Part shown: positions 15,625-24,330 of the stretch, one piece after another
Numbering within the stretch: the stretch's first letter is position 1
Layout: the number at the start of each line of letters is the position of its first letter
Source of the DNA: an uncultured Bacteroides sp.
GTDB lineage: Bacteria; Bacteroidota; Bacteroidia; Bacteroidales; Bacteroidaceae
Length of the DNA: 64,000 nt
NCBI RefSeq assembly: GCF_959029255.1
Contig: NZ_CAUFUE010000002.1
Location: 62,001-126,000, forward strand
Direction: 5' to 3'
Program-made: the position numbers and the translations under genes
The notes under the pieces: model-generated
Database searches by the model: none
What the model was told of the DNA's origin: nothing
What the model saw: the letters and a program-made list of their open reading frames with translations, nothing else

Positions 15625-15932
15625 TTCCCTCGCCGATCCCCTCAAATTGAGGTGGTGGGCGGGAGGGCATGACATATATAAGAAAGACGTTTACTTGACG
15701 TTTTGTTTTTGGCTTATCAGAACTTCGCAACTTCTTATAACCAGTCAAAGCAAAGCAACGGTAGGTGTCTGCGGGGTATGTTTATATCCTTCCTGCGCTT
15801 TTCAACAAAAAGCGCAGGAAGTTGTTGTACATATCGGCGTGGGCTTCTGCGTTGCTCGTTCAGACTGGTTGGGCAATGCGAAGGCCTTGATAAGCGGGAC
15901 GAGTGACAAGCACAGATTCCCGCGCTTTTTTT
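15625..15932 (+). ncRNA. Structured non-coding RNA, 6S-like rod
   Basis: A transcript of about 308 bases with promoter and terminator of its own but no convincing reading frame. A 5' hairpin pairs CCCTC (15627-15631) with GAGGG (15663-15667). A long rod follows: 15712-15719 pairs with 15888-15895, 15723-15729 with 15877-15883, 15739-15746 with 15863-15870, 15754-15760 with 15850-15856, 15776-15781 with 15829-15834, capped by a perfect 14-bp stem (15789-15802 with 15808-15821). A large internal loop of about 15 bases on each side lies in the middle. A 184-base rod with a central bubble is the shape of 6S RNA, which binds RNA polymerase. The 5' hairpin and separate 3' stem are not typical, so the identity is tentative. 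It is not tmRNA, RNase P or SRP RNA by any conserved motif I can see. Confidence 0.68.
15894..15932 (+). terminator. Terminator of the structured RNA
   Basis: GCGGGA (15894-15899) pairs with TCCCGC (15918-15923), followed by GC and seven T residues (15926-15932). The left arm shares two bases with the closing stem of the rod, so the two helices would stack or compete. Confidence 0.75.
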
Positions 15933-16087
15933 ATATATGGATAACATTTATCAATCTAAATAATGAACCGTCCGGTTCGGGAATCTGCTGGCAATAATAT
16001 TTTGAATTAGGATTTAAAGTGCGCATATCATTTTATTGTAAAGTGACATGCATCTAATATTTGAATTAATCATTAAAAAGTAATATT

Positions 16088-16849
16088 ATGTCACAAAACA
16101 AAACTGTCGTTCCCGGCATGGAAGCCAGCGGCTCTTATGGAAGAGGAGAATCTTCCGATTTTTATTCAAGGGGCGGAAATGGAAAAGCCGCAGCAAAAGG
16201 GACAGTAGTCCCTGGTATGGATAACGTAAACAGTGCTACCGGCACATCTCAAAGTACCACTCAAAACACTTCACGTTCTACACATCAAAGCGGTAAACCA
16301 GTAGCAGGATTTTTATATTCCATTTCCCGCCAAGGTATAGGTGAGTATTGGCCGCTCTATTTGGGACAAAACACAATAGGTAGTTCTTCCAACTGCGACA
16401 TCTGCCTGCGTGAAGGAACCGTGTCGGGAGAGCATGGAGTTCTAGTAGTTCGCAAAATGAAAAATCCTGAAAAAACTATAGCCTCCATCAGCGACGCGCG
16501 CTCAACCAATGGTACCATGGTAAATGGGGAGAGCTTGGGGTTTTCCGCCGTAGAATGTTTTAACGGCGACATCATTACAATTGGCGAAAATTATGAACTG
16601 GTATTATTGCTGGTGGATGTGAAATCTTTAGGCCTGAAAGTTTCAGAAGGATTTATACCTATAGATAGACAGGAAGAACCCGTCATCAATGATGATTTTG
16701 ATCCATATTCTCCCGGCTATACCAATCCCGGTAGCGATGGCATGTATCCTCCTCCTTTCGGCGGCGGCAATTATGGAAATTCCACAGGTGGCACAGTAGG
16801 AATGGACGGCAATGGAAGTATAAAATCCGGTGGTACCATGGGGATGTAG
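16088..16849 (+). CDS. FHA-domain protein with TVVPGM repeats
   Basis: First gene of the phosphosignalling cluster, 253 residues, soluble. The N-terminal 70 residues are disordered and Gly/Ser-rich and carry the motif TVVPGM twice (Thr6 and Thr39). The FHA domain covers about 90-180 with the phospho-Thr binding pattern: TIGSSSNCDI, SGEHG and RSTNGTMVNG. The tail is Gly/Pro-rich and ends with GGTVGM and GGTMGM. An FHA protein with a flexible Thr-bearing arm recalls GarA/OdhI, where a kinase phosphorylates the arm and the FHA domain then folds onto it; that parallel is inference. The two kinases follow immediately, 32 bases on. Confidence 0.85.
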   Translation: MSQNKTVVPGMEASGSYGRGESSDFYSRGGNGKAAAKGTVVPGMDNVNSATGTSQSTTQNTSRSTHQSGKPVAGFLYSISRQGIGEYWPLYLGQNTIGSSSNCDICLREGTVSGEHGVLVVRKMKNPEKTIASISDARSTNGTMVNGESLGFSAVECFNGDIITIGENYELVLLLVDVKSLGLKVSEGFIPIDRQEEPVINDDFDPYSPGYTNPGSDGMYPPPFGGGNYGNSTGGTVGMDGNGSIKSGGTMGM

Positions 16850-16881
16850 CATCAAAACTATAACATAACAAGAAATTATAT

Positions 16882-18420
16882 ATGGCTATTGTCAAACTGC
16901 AAAGTGATATAGAAAAACAAAAGCGGCTCTACTACGAATTCGATTCATCGAGTACCCCTTTAGGTGAAGGCGGAATGGGTAAAGTATATAAAGGCCGTTG
17001 TGTTGATGAGTGTAGCGGGACATCACGTGATGTGGCTATCAAATTCATGTTCAATGATTTGCCCGACCACGTAATAGAGCGCGCCCGCCGTGAAGCCTCC
17101 ATCCAACTGCGAAATGATAACTTGGTAGAAATGCTGGGATTTATCGAAATAGGAGAAAAGGGGGTTATGGGGGAAGTAACAAAGAGATATCATGTGGTTA
17201 GTGAATTACTAGAAGGAGTGATGCTTGACGACCTTTTGCAAGGAAAGACCACCGACCAAGAGGGTAACCATATTCCATTTGCGGAAAAGTTATACAGGGA
17301 TTATCTGAATAATCCGCTAAGTTTTTCCATGACAATTATACGAAGCGTATTGTCTGGCGTAATGGCTTTGCATGATGCCGGTTATATACATCGTGATATT
17401 GATCCGACTAACATTATGATAACCAAACAGGGACACATCAAATTGATAGACTTTGGTATAGCGAAACCTATCAATACTTTGAACACCCATGATAAAGGGC
17501 TGACTACAGCCGGAGTATTCATGGGTAAGCCTTGGTATGCCGCTCCCGAATTGGTATTAGGAGATGTCAAGCACCAGAATTCGACTACCGATATTTACGC
17601 CATCGGCATTTTGTTTTTCCAGCTCTTCATGAAGCAGCGCCCATTTGAAGGAGCCAATCATGAGGTACTTGACATGCAGTTGCATAAACGCATGCCATTG
17701 AAAATGATTCCCCGAAAAGATATCAGAAATGTTATCGAAAGGGCGACTAACAAAAAGCAGGAATTACGCTATCAGAGCGCTGCCGAGTTCAGGGTAGATG
17801 TGGATAAATTGTCACCGTCTCCCGCTCCAGGTCCGACTCCAAACTTCACTAAATGGATAATTGGAGGAATAGGCGCTACAGCGATTGTTGGCACAATAAT
17901 ATTCTTATTATTAAAGCCCAGCTCAGAGCCAGAACCAAATCCTAATAAAACGATATCTTATGCAAAAGCAGTGAATATGCTTCATGACACTCAGACTGCG
18001 TCGGAAGGCATCAAAGCTCTACAAGCATTGGCTTCATCCGGTAATTATGATGCGGCCTATTTATTGAGTAAGCTCTATTTCGACCCAAAGTACCAAAAAA
18101 CGGAATGGGACAACATTCCCGACTCTATTTTCATCCTGAAAGGTTTATCAAATATCAAGCCCGACTACCAAGAATCCAAGAAGTTACTGGAAAAAGCCGT
18201 TTCCATCAATCCTAACGATTGTAACTCGCTTTATGATTTAGGTATAGAATATTTAATAGGCGATAGAAAAACATTGGAAGGCAGAAAAACCGAAGAGTCT
18301 GAAAAATATTTGAGCCATGCATTGAAAAACGCTAAAGATACCCAAGACCAAAAATTGATTCAAGCCATCGAAAAATTGGGCGAAGAGTATAACCTGAATC
18401 TCATTAAAGAAGGGAGGTAA
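16882..18420 (+). CDS. Membrane Ser/Thr protein kinase with variant HRD motif
   Basis: A 512-residue Hanks-type kinase. The kinase domain (about 20-310) has the P-loop GEGGMG (28-33), ATP Lys54 in VAIK, helix-C Glu71, the catalytic loop HRDIDPTN (170-177) and DFG (190-192). The usual Lys two after the catalytic Asp is Asp174 here, a notable change. A Pro-rich linker and one membrane helix (about 325-345) lead to an outer C-terminal domain (350-512) with TPR/Sel1-like repeats (SSGNYDAAYLLSKLYFDPKY and CNSLYDLGIEYLIG). It should sense something in the periplasm and phosphorylate Ser/Thr, perhaps the FHA proteins around it. The second kinase starts two bases after its stop. Confidence 0.88.
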   Translation: MAIVKLQSDIEKQKRLYYEFDSSSTPLGEGGMGKVYKGRCVDECSGTSRDVAIKFMFNDLPDHVIERARREASIQLRNDNLVEMLGFIEIGEKGVMGEVTKRYHVVSELLEGVMLDDLLQGKTTDQEGNHIPFAEKLYRDYLNNPLSFSMTIIRSVLSGVMALHDAGYIHRDIDPTNIMITKQGHIKLIDFGIAKPINTLNTHDKGLTTAGVFMGKPWYAAPELVLGDVKHQNSTTDIYAIGILFFQLFMKQRPFEGANHEVLDMQLHKRMPLKMIPRKDIRNVIERATNKKQELRYQSAAEFRVDVDKLSPSPAPGPTPNFTKWIIGGIGATAIVGTIIFLLLKPSSEPEPNPNKTISYAKAVNMLHDTQTASEGIKALQALASSGNYDAAYLLSKLYFDPKYQKTEWDNIPDSIFILKGLSNIKPDYQESKKLLEKAVSINPNDCNSLYDLGIEYLIGDRKTLEGRKTEESEKYLSHALKNAKDTQDQKLIQAIEKLGEEYNLNLIKEGR

Positions 18421-18422
18421 CG

Positions 18423-19418
18423 ATGCAAAGACAATGCGTAATACAACGGCCTAACGACCCGTTCATCTATTTATTCGTAATGGGAGAATGGTATTGTTAC
18501 AATCCTGCGGAGGAACCGTTGGGAAGTGGAGCTATGGGAACGGTGTATATGGGATACCGTTGTCAAAACGGAGAAAGGATAGCCGTTAAGCGCGTGAAAG
18601 ACAATTTTGCTAATAACAAAATGATTCGTGAACGGGCTAAGCAGGAAGCTTCCTTGGCTTTCCGCCATCAAAATTTAGTAGAAATGATTGGCTATTGCGA
18701 ATATGCCCCGAATATGGGTCCCATATTTATCCTTAGCAAATTCGTTTCAGGGAAACAGATAGATGAATATGTGGAGGAATATCTGAAAGATTCCCCTGAA
18801 CGAGTGGAAAAAGTTTGCCATATTATTTATCCGATATTAGATGCTTTGGACTATGTGCATTCTCGTGGAGTGATTCATCGAGACATCAAACCTTCTAACA
18901 TCATGATTGAAAATGAATCCAACATTCGTCTAATGGATTTGGGAATCGCACGCATGAATGGAGGAAACCAGTTTTCAGCTTTCGGTTTCATCGGTACACC
19001 GCAATATTCGGCTCCTGAGCAGATAACCCGTGACAGAAATCATTCCATACAAATAAATGCCGCTACGGACATTTATGAATTAGGCATCACTTTTTATGAA
19101 TTGCTGACAGGAAATAACCCTTTCGACACTCCTACCGAAGCAGAGACGCTAAAGAAGCAGATGACCGAGGCGCTCCCGCCTAATGACTTAATACCACGAA
19201 GGCTGATGCAGGTGATATGGAAAGCTACAGAAAAAGAACAAGGGAAACGTTATCAAACAGCTTTAGAGTTCAAGGCTGCCATCCAACAGGCAATGCTTCC
19301 CCCTGCCTCTTTTTCCGAAGAATTACAGGAATGGGTGGATAAGCATAAAATACTCTGCATAAGCAGCGGAATTGCCTTAGTCACCATTATAGCACTGCTA
19401 ATATTTATTTTAATCTAA
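18423..19418 (+). CDS. Membrane-anchored Ser/Thr protein kinase with DLG motif
   Basis: A 331-residue Hanks-type kinase: P-loop GSGAMG (34-39), Lys56 in IAVK, catalytic HRDIKPSN (152-159), and DLG (172-174) in place of DFG. An APEQ motif (197-200) marks the activation segment end. A single helix at the extreme C-terminus (about 310-331) would anchor it with the kinase in the cytoplasm and almost nothing outside, unlike its neighbour. A GGAGG sequence lies just before the start at 18423, inside the previous gene's end, which supports this start; ATG 18480 is the alternative. It is probably translated together with the upstream kinase. Confidence 0.87.
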   Translation: MQRQCVIQRPNDPFIYLFVMGEWYCYNPAEEPLGSGAMGTVYMGYRCQNGERIAVKRVKDNFANNKMIRERAKQEASLAFRHQNLVEMIGYCEYAPNMGPIFILSKFVSGKQIDEYVEEYLKDSPERVEKVCHIIYPILDALDYVHSRGVIHRDIKPSNIMIENESNIRLMDLGIARMNGGNQFSAFGFIGTPQYSAPEQITRDRNHSIQINAATDIYELGITFYELLTGNNPFDTPTEAETLKKQMTEALPPNDLIPRRLMQVIWKATEKEQGKRYQTALEFKAAIQQAMLPPASFSEELQEWVDKHKILCISSGIALVTIIALLIFILI

Positions 19419-19425
19419 AAACATT

Positions 19426-20508
19426 ATGGATTTAACACAGTTAAAGACAGAATCTCCGCTGATTTTCGGATTTGCGGAATCCAGAATAGGAGGAAGAACG
19501 GAGAACCAAGATTCTTTTGGTTATGCAGATACTCCGATAGGTTTTCTTGTCACAGTCTGCGATGGCATGGGAGGAGGGCCCGGTGGAAAGACCGCTTCAT
19601 CCATTGCCGTACATGAAATCATTGCAGGAGTGATGGAAGCCGACCAACAGGAAAAAGTGAGCAATATCCTTATAAAGGCAATCCGTCGTGCCAACATGGC
19701 TATCCTCAATCAAGGAGTAGAACAACCTGAATTGCAAGGAATGGGTTCCACATGCACGGTGGTTATCGTTAACTCCCAATTGGCAACCATTGCCCATGTA
19801 GGCGATAGCCGGGTATATCAATTCAGAGGAAAGTCTAAAATATATCGAACTTTCGACCATTCTATGGTTTTCGATTTAGTCAAGCAGAAAGTCATTACGG
19901 AAGAGCAAGCACGTCTTTCTGCTCAATCCAACATCATCACTCGTGCTTTAGGCATAAAACCTGATTTAGAAGTTGAAATAAGCGAACGTCCGTATGAGGC
20001 AGGAGACCGTTTTTTACTTTGCACTGATGGCATTCATGGCGCAATAGAAGAAAAATGTTTAATAAAACTCGCCACAGACAGGAAAATTGCCTTAGGTCCA
20101 ATTGTGGACGGAATTGCCACTGAAATAGACAATGCCGGACGTTTAACGGGTGGCGGGCACGACAACCTGTCCTTAGCAATCATAGAAACAAAGTTGAACT
20201 CTATAAAAAAAGAAGAAATGAGCAAAAAAATAAAACGAATAATAGCAGTTATCGGACTAATTTGTACCATCAGTATAGTGATGAATATTTTCCTGACAGC
20301 CACAACCATAAAACAATTTAATAAGCTATCTGATGCCAAAGTGATGAAAATAGACTCATTAAAACAAATGACGGAAAGCTTACAAAAAGATACAATCCAT
20401 CTAAACAACAAACTAAGGGATATAGAAAAAGCTATTTCTATTTTAGAAAAAGACACGAGCAATAGAAGTGCCATTCTGGAGCTAAAAAAGAAAATCAAAT
20501 TACAATAA
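19426..20508 (+). CDS. PP2C-type Ser/Thr phosphatase with membrane anchor
   Basis: The 360-residue protein has a PP2C catalytic domain (about 10-250) with the metal-binding set RTENQD (24-29), CDGMGG (45-50), HVGDSRVYQF and GGGHDNLS. A membrane helix follows (about 267-290), then a 60-residue stretch with the heptad look of a coiled coil (SLKQMTESLQKDTIHLNNKL). The catalytic part should face the cytoplasm and remove phosphate from the products of the two kinases. Start is 7 bases after the second kinase. Pairing of kinase and PP2C in one operon is standard for bacterial Ser/Thr signalling. Confidence 0.9.
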   Translation: MDLTQLKTESPLIFGFAESRIGGRTENQDSFGYADTPIGFLVTVCDGMGGGPGGKTASSIAVHEIIAGVMEADQQEKVSNILIKAIRRANMAILNQGVEQPELQGMGSTCTVVIVNSQLATIAHVGDSRVYQFRGKSKIYRTFDHSMVFDLVKQKVITEEQARLSAQSNIITRALGIKPDLEVEISERPYEAGDRFLLCTDGIHGAIEEKCLIKLATDRKIALGPIVDGIATEIDNAGRLTGGGHDNLSLAIIETKLNSIKKEEMSKKIKRIIAVIGLICTISIVMNIFLTATTIKQFNKLSDAKVMKIDSLKQMTESLQKDTIHLNNKLRDIEKAISILEKDTSNRSAILELKKKIKLQ

Positions 20509-20524
20509 ATAAAGAACATACATT

Positions 20525-21118
20525 ATGAAAGCACTATCCATAGGAAGAGATCAAGGCTGTGATATCGTGATAAACGATAGCACTGATGTAATCAGCAGAC
20601 GCCATGCTATCCTTAACATATCATCTTCGGGGAAAATTACAATTGTAGATCAAAGTAGAAATGGTACCTATGTAAACGGTATCAGAATCTCACAAAACGT
20701 ACCTGTACCCGTTACTCGTAAAGACATGATTTCTTTTGCCCATGTAGCTAAATTGGATTGGAATGCAGTTCCTGCTTCAAACTCCATGATGCGCTATAGC
20801 ATAATAGGCGTAGTAGGAATATTGCTTGTAATCGGAGGTATTTTCGGCTATATGCACATTTCTGACAATCAGTCCCAAAACAGTAATCAAGAAGTGGTTG
20901 CCACAGACACTACAACCATTAAGAAAGTTATAGAAAACAAAAAAGATTCCACTGAAATAGAAAAAAACAAACAGAAGAAAGATTCAGTCAAATCGCCTCA
21001 AAAAAAATCTCCCAAAGTGGATAAAAAAACTGAGAAAGAAGAAAAAGAAGAGAAAGAACAAAAAACAGTAGTTCCTAAAGATTCAACAAAAAACAGGAAC
21101 AACCGACCCATAGGTTAA
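20525..21118 (+). CDS. Membrane FHA protein with Lys/Glu-rich tail
   Basis: A 197-residue protein with an FHA domain right at the N-terminus (1-80: SIGRDQGCDI, SRRHA, RNGTYVNG), one membrane helix (about 90-110: IIGVVGILLVIGGIFGYMHI) and a highly charged, low-complexity tail of about 85 residues rich in Lys and Glu. The tail includes KTVVP (Thr181), the motif also found in the first FHA protein. If the FHA domain is cytoplasmic, the tail is periplasmic. No enzyme domain is seen; it probably acts as an adaptor. Confidence 0.83.
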   Translation: MKALSIGRDQGCDIVINDSTDVISRRHAILNISSSGKITIVDQSRNGTYVNGIRISQNVPVPVTRKDMISFAHVAKLDWNAVPASNSMMRYSIIGVVGILLVIGGIFGYMHISDNQSQNSNQEVVATDTTTIKKVIENKKDSTEIEKNKQKKDSVKSPQKKSPKVDKKTEKEEKEEKEQKTVVPKDSTKNRNNRPIG

Positions 21119-21135
21119 AGTTAAACATTAATGTC

Positions 21136-22776
21136 ATGAGACTACTTAAAATAGGAAGAGACGCTTCATGTGATATAGTATTGCAAAGCGATAAAGTCAG
21201 TTCACTTCATGCTGAAATGACAATATTAAATAATGGTGACATTTTGCTGGAAGACAAAAATAGCCGGAATGGTACATTCTTAATGAATAAGCCTATCAAA
21301 CCGGGGACATCCGTATCCATACGCCGAGGAGACGCTATCCGCTTCGCAGACGTGGAACTGATGTGGAACCAAATACCGATGCAGGAAAACAACAGTAACT
21401 TCAAGGCTCTTTATGGTATTGGTACTAACTTCCGTAATGAAATACAGATTTCAGGAAATACAGCCAGCCGTTTTCATGCAACTCTGAAAATCGGGAAGGA
21501 TGGAAAAGTCTATATCCAAGACCACAGTAAAAATGGCACGACGGTAAATGGGAATAAAATTACCCAAGGACAGAATATCAAAATAAAACGGAATGATGCC
21601 ATAGCTTGTGGAGGGATACCTGTGGATGTGAAAAGGTTTATTCCATCAAAACCTTGGAATAAGATGCTGAAAGCAGCAGCCGTAGCGGCAATTGTGATTG
21701 GAGTGATATTCGGAGGAAAATATTTTATGGATACATATTCAGATGGAGGAAAGCCCAAAGACTATATCCAAGCAACGACCTATGTACATGGTTATTATCA
21801 TTACATTGTAAAATTGACTGATGATCCTTTTATACAAGGACTTAAAGATTACGGAATAGATATACCTTATCCGGAAAGTTACTCTTTTGGCAAAAAGAAA
21901 ACCGGAGAATGGGGAATAATCGAGCCGGAAATAGTCTATCAAACCTTAAAAGAAAGTCCTGCTAATCCAATGGGTTACGAAGGTACTGCATTCTTCATCT
22001 CAGAAGATGGAAAAATGTTAACAAACAGACATATTGCCTGTCCATGGTTCTATATGGCAAGTGAAGATAAAGATGCCATATCACAATATATGGCGACTTT
22101 GAGAGAACGGCTATTGCCTCTTAATCAACTCCGTACTAATGGAGACCTTGAGCAACTGGTTTCCCAGCAAAATTATGTAACCGTATGTATCTACTATTTA
22201 CTAAAAAAGGGGGTTAATTTAACCACGCTCAATGCTTGGATAAAACGTTTTATAAACTCTCCCATTGAAATAACCGGAGTTCATGATTACATAGCGGTGG
22301 GATATGCTAACCACAATTACAATTCTATAGATGAATTTGAGCGTTGTACAGTTTTAGCCGAATCAGAAGATGAAAAAATTGATTTAGCCATTTTACAATT
22401 GAACAGCAAACAAACCCCCAATACTGTAAAGAAAATAATAAGTATATCTAAAGCGGTGACAGATGCAAAGAAAATAAGTCCTTTGGAAGAAAATTACTAT
22501 TACATCGGTTATCCTTTAGGCATTAGTTTAAACCTAAATAATACAGATGGAGGATTGATACCCAGACTTAATGAAGTGAAAATCAGTAAGACTCCCGGAA
22601 AATACGAATTTGACTTACAGGGAGAAGTCTTTGGAGGCGCAAGCGGCTCACCTATATTAGATAAAAAAGGACGTTTAGTGGGTATCGTCAATAAATCCAT
22701 CAGATACACAACGATGTCCATGGGTGTATTGGCAAAACATGCCAAAGAATTATATGAAAGAACAGAAAATCAATGA
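21136..22776 (+). CDS. Tandem-FHA membrane protein with periplasmic trypsin-like protease
   Basis: A 546-residue three-part protein. Two FHA domains come first (about 1-78, with KIGRDASCDI and RNGTFLMN; about 90-168, with SRFHA and KNGTTVNGN). One membrane helix (about 178-196) follows, then an S1/HtrA-like protease domain (about 210-546). Its triad can be read: His299 in LTNRHI, Asp416 in IDLAIL, and Ser503 in FGGASGSP. The protease would lie in the periplasm while the FHA domains read phospho-Thr in the cytoplasm, so the protein could carry a signal across the inner membrane. No PDZ domain is seen. Its stop overlaps the start of the next gene (ATGA), showing tight co-expression. Confidence 0.87.
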   Translation: MRLLKIGRDASCDIVLQSDKVSSLHAEMTILNNGDILLEDKNSRNGTFLMNKPIKPGTSVSIRRGDAIRFADVELMWNQIPMQENNSNFKALYGIGTNFRNEIQISGNTASRFHATLKIGKDGKVYIQDHSKNGTTVNGNKITQGQNIKIKRNDAIACGGIPVDVKRFIPSKPWNKMLKAAAVAAIVIGVIFGGKYFMDTYSDGGKPKDYIQATTYVHGYYHYIVKLTDDPFIQGLKDYGIDIPYPESYSFGKKKTGEWGIIEPEIVYQTLKESPANPMGYEGTAFFISEDGKMLTNRHIACPWFYMASEDKDAISQYMATLRERLLPLNQLRTNGDLEQLVSQQNYVTVCIYYLLKKGVNLTTLNAWIKRFINSPIEITGVHDYIAVGYANHNYNSIDEFERCTVLAESEDEKIDLAILQLNSKQTPNTVKKIISISKAVTDAKKISPLEENYYYIGYPLGISLNLNNTDGGLIPRLNEVKISKTPGKYEFDLQGEVFGGASGSPILDKKGRLVGIVNKSIRYTTMSMGVLAKHAKELYERTENQ

Positions 22777-24314
22777 GTATGCTGAAACAATTATACATAA
22801 TATTCTGGCTGTGTATTTTATGTAATTCTATTTATGCTCAAACCGTCACATGGTCTGCTCCTCCAACGTACGAATCGTTGGAGGAGTACAGTGACGGACT
22901 GTACAAAATCAGGAAATATGGGAAAGTTGGATTAACTGATATTACCGGAAAAATATTAGTACCGGTTATCTGTGACACAATTACCCCTTTCCATGAACAT
23001 TTAGCTTTGGCTTTAGACTACTATAAGGGTAAATATCAAGTGAAAGGAATCATAAAAGAGCACAATGGAGAGTTTGTTAAAATAAACGACTATTATTACG
23101 TGGATAAATACCTATTCTTCTCCGATGGAAAATTGGCAGTATGTGATGACAATAACAAATACGGTTACCTTCAACCTGACGGTAATCTCATCATTAGATG
23201 CCAATATGCAAAAGCATATCCATTTTATATGGGCTTAGCGTGCATACATAAGAAAAAGGAAGAAGTGGCATATCTAAAAAATGACGGTAGCGAGCTCATT
23301 ACAGAACTTGAAAATCAAGGGTATATATTATTGACCGGAACATCATTCAATGAAAAAGGGGAAGCCTATGTACAAGGTAAAGCCAGTATGGTGGGAGTAA
23401 AACGTTGCATCATCAATAAGAGTGGACGCATACTCCGCGAAGCTAAATATTCGGGCGCAAAAATAAAGAACTACGAATATCGTAAGCCCATTGTCTTTGA
23501 AAATGCAAAAAGCTTTTCGGCTCAAAAAGATGCAATCAATATTATCAGTGAACAAGGCAAGTATGGTTTTGCTAACCATAACGGCATCGTAGCACCTGTA
23601 CAATTCGAGGAAGTATCTCCATTCAAAGGGGGATATGCGAGAGTAAAAAAGAACGGGAAATACGGTGTTCTCAAATTAGAATCAGGAGCTTACAACGGAC
23701 AGCTGAACACCGATATCGTAAAAGTGAAAAACGGGAGAGTTGATGATATCACCTATACTGTCTATTTGCCCTCTGCATATACAGGCAAACAAATTACTTT
23801 GTATATAGACGAAGAAAATGGAATGCCTAAGTCTGAAAATTATGTGGCTACATCAGATAGGTTGACTCATATCATCACTCCATCACCCCAAGGAAAAGAG
23901 AAGAACAAAACTTTTCATTTTGGGCTGCAGGCTGACGGACTTCAATTGTGGAAAGACGAACAACATATAACTTTCGAATACATAGCTTCCCTTCCACCCA
24001 TATTATCTGGACCTATTATCAGCGCAAATTTCAAAATGGACGAAGACGGTTATGTAAGGGCAGATAAATCAAATCAGGTGGAAATATATGCTATAGTGGA
24101 AAACAGGTCAACTGAGGTTCTGAACATAACGCTTACACTGAAAGGAGCAGGAATAATAAGTGAAACGAAAAATTTGTCCATTACTCCCGGAAGCAGTGCA
24201 AGGGTGACAACTGTTACTGAAGCAATAAAAGAGCGTAAGCAACTGGAAATTACAGCAGAGACATCTACCGGTTTAAAACAAAATAAAGTTATTAAAGTGA
24301 AACCATTTATTTAA
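22773..24314 (+). CDS. Exported WG-repeat protein
   Basis: A 513-residue secreted protein with signal peptide (1-23, ending IYAQ). At least three WG/KWG-type repeats are visible: YGKVGLTDITGKILVPV, NKYGYLQPDGNLIIRCQY, and GKYGFANHNGIVAPVQFEEV then GKYGVLKLES. The C-terminal 200 residues are beta-rich and end with an immunoglobulin-like stretch (VEIYAIVENRSTEVLNITLT). WG repeats form beta-propeller-like or solenoid surfaces, with no known enzymatic role. Its start overlaps the FHA-protease stop by four bases, suggesting the two work together; it might be a periplasmic substrate or ligand of the protease, which is inference. Confidence 0.8.
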   Translation: MSMLKQLYIIFWLCILCNSIYAQTVTWSAPPTYESLEEYSDGLYKIRKYGKVGLTDITGKILVPVICDTITPFHEHLALALDYYKGKYQVKGIIKEHNGEFVKINDYYYVDKYLFFSDGKLAVCDDNNKYGYLQPDGNLIIRCQYAKAYPFYMGLACIHKKKEEVAYLKNDGSELITELENQGYILLTGTSFNEKGEAYVQGKASMVGVKRCIINKSGRILREAKYSGAKIKNYEYRKPIVFENAKSFSAQKDAINIISEQGKYGFANHNGIVAPVQFEEVSPFKGGYARVKKNGKYGVLKLESGAYNGQLNTDIVKVKNGRVDDITYTVYLPSAYTGKQITLYIDEENGMPKSENYVATSDRLTHIITPSPQGKEKNKTFHFGLQADGLQLWKDEQHITFEYIASLPPILSGPIISANFKMDEDGYVRADKSNQVEIYAIVENRSTEVLNITLTLKGAGIISETKNLSITPGSSARVTTVTEAIKERKQLEITAETSTGLKQNKVIKVKPFI

Positions 24315-24330
24315 TTTAAAATTTGTAATA

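Noticed and set aside
15625..15932. Retron or group II intron RNA
   Set aside because: No reverse transcriptase gene is near and no intron domain V-like hairpin was seen.
15617..15997. A 126-codon open frame over the structured RNA
   Set aside because: It begins at the RNA promoter, has no ribosome site or family likeness, and the sequence is better explained by the long-range base pairing and terminator.
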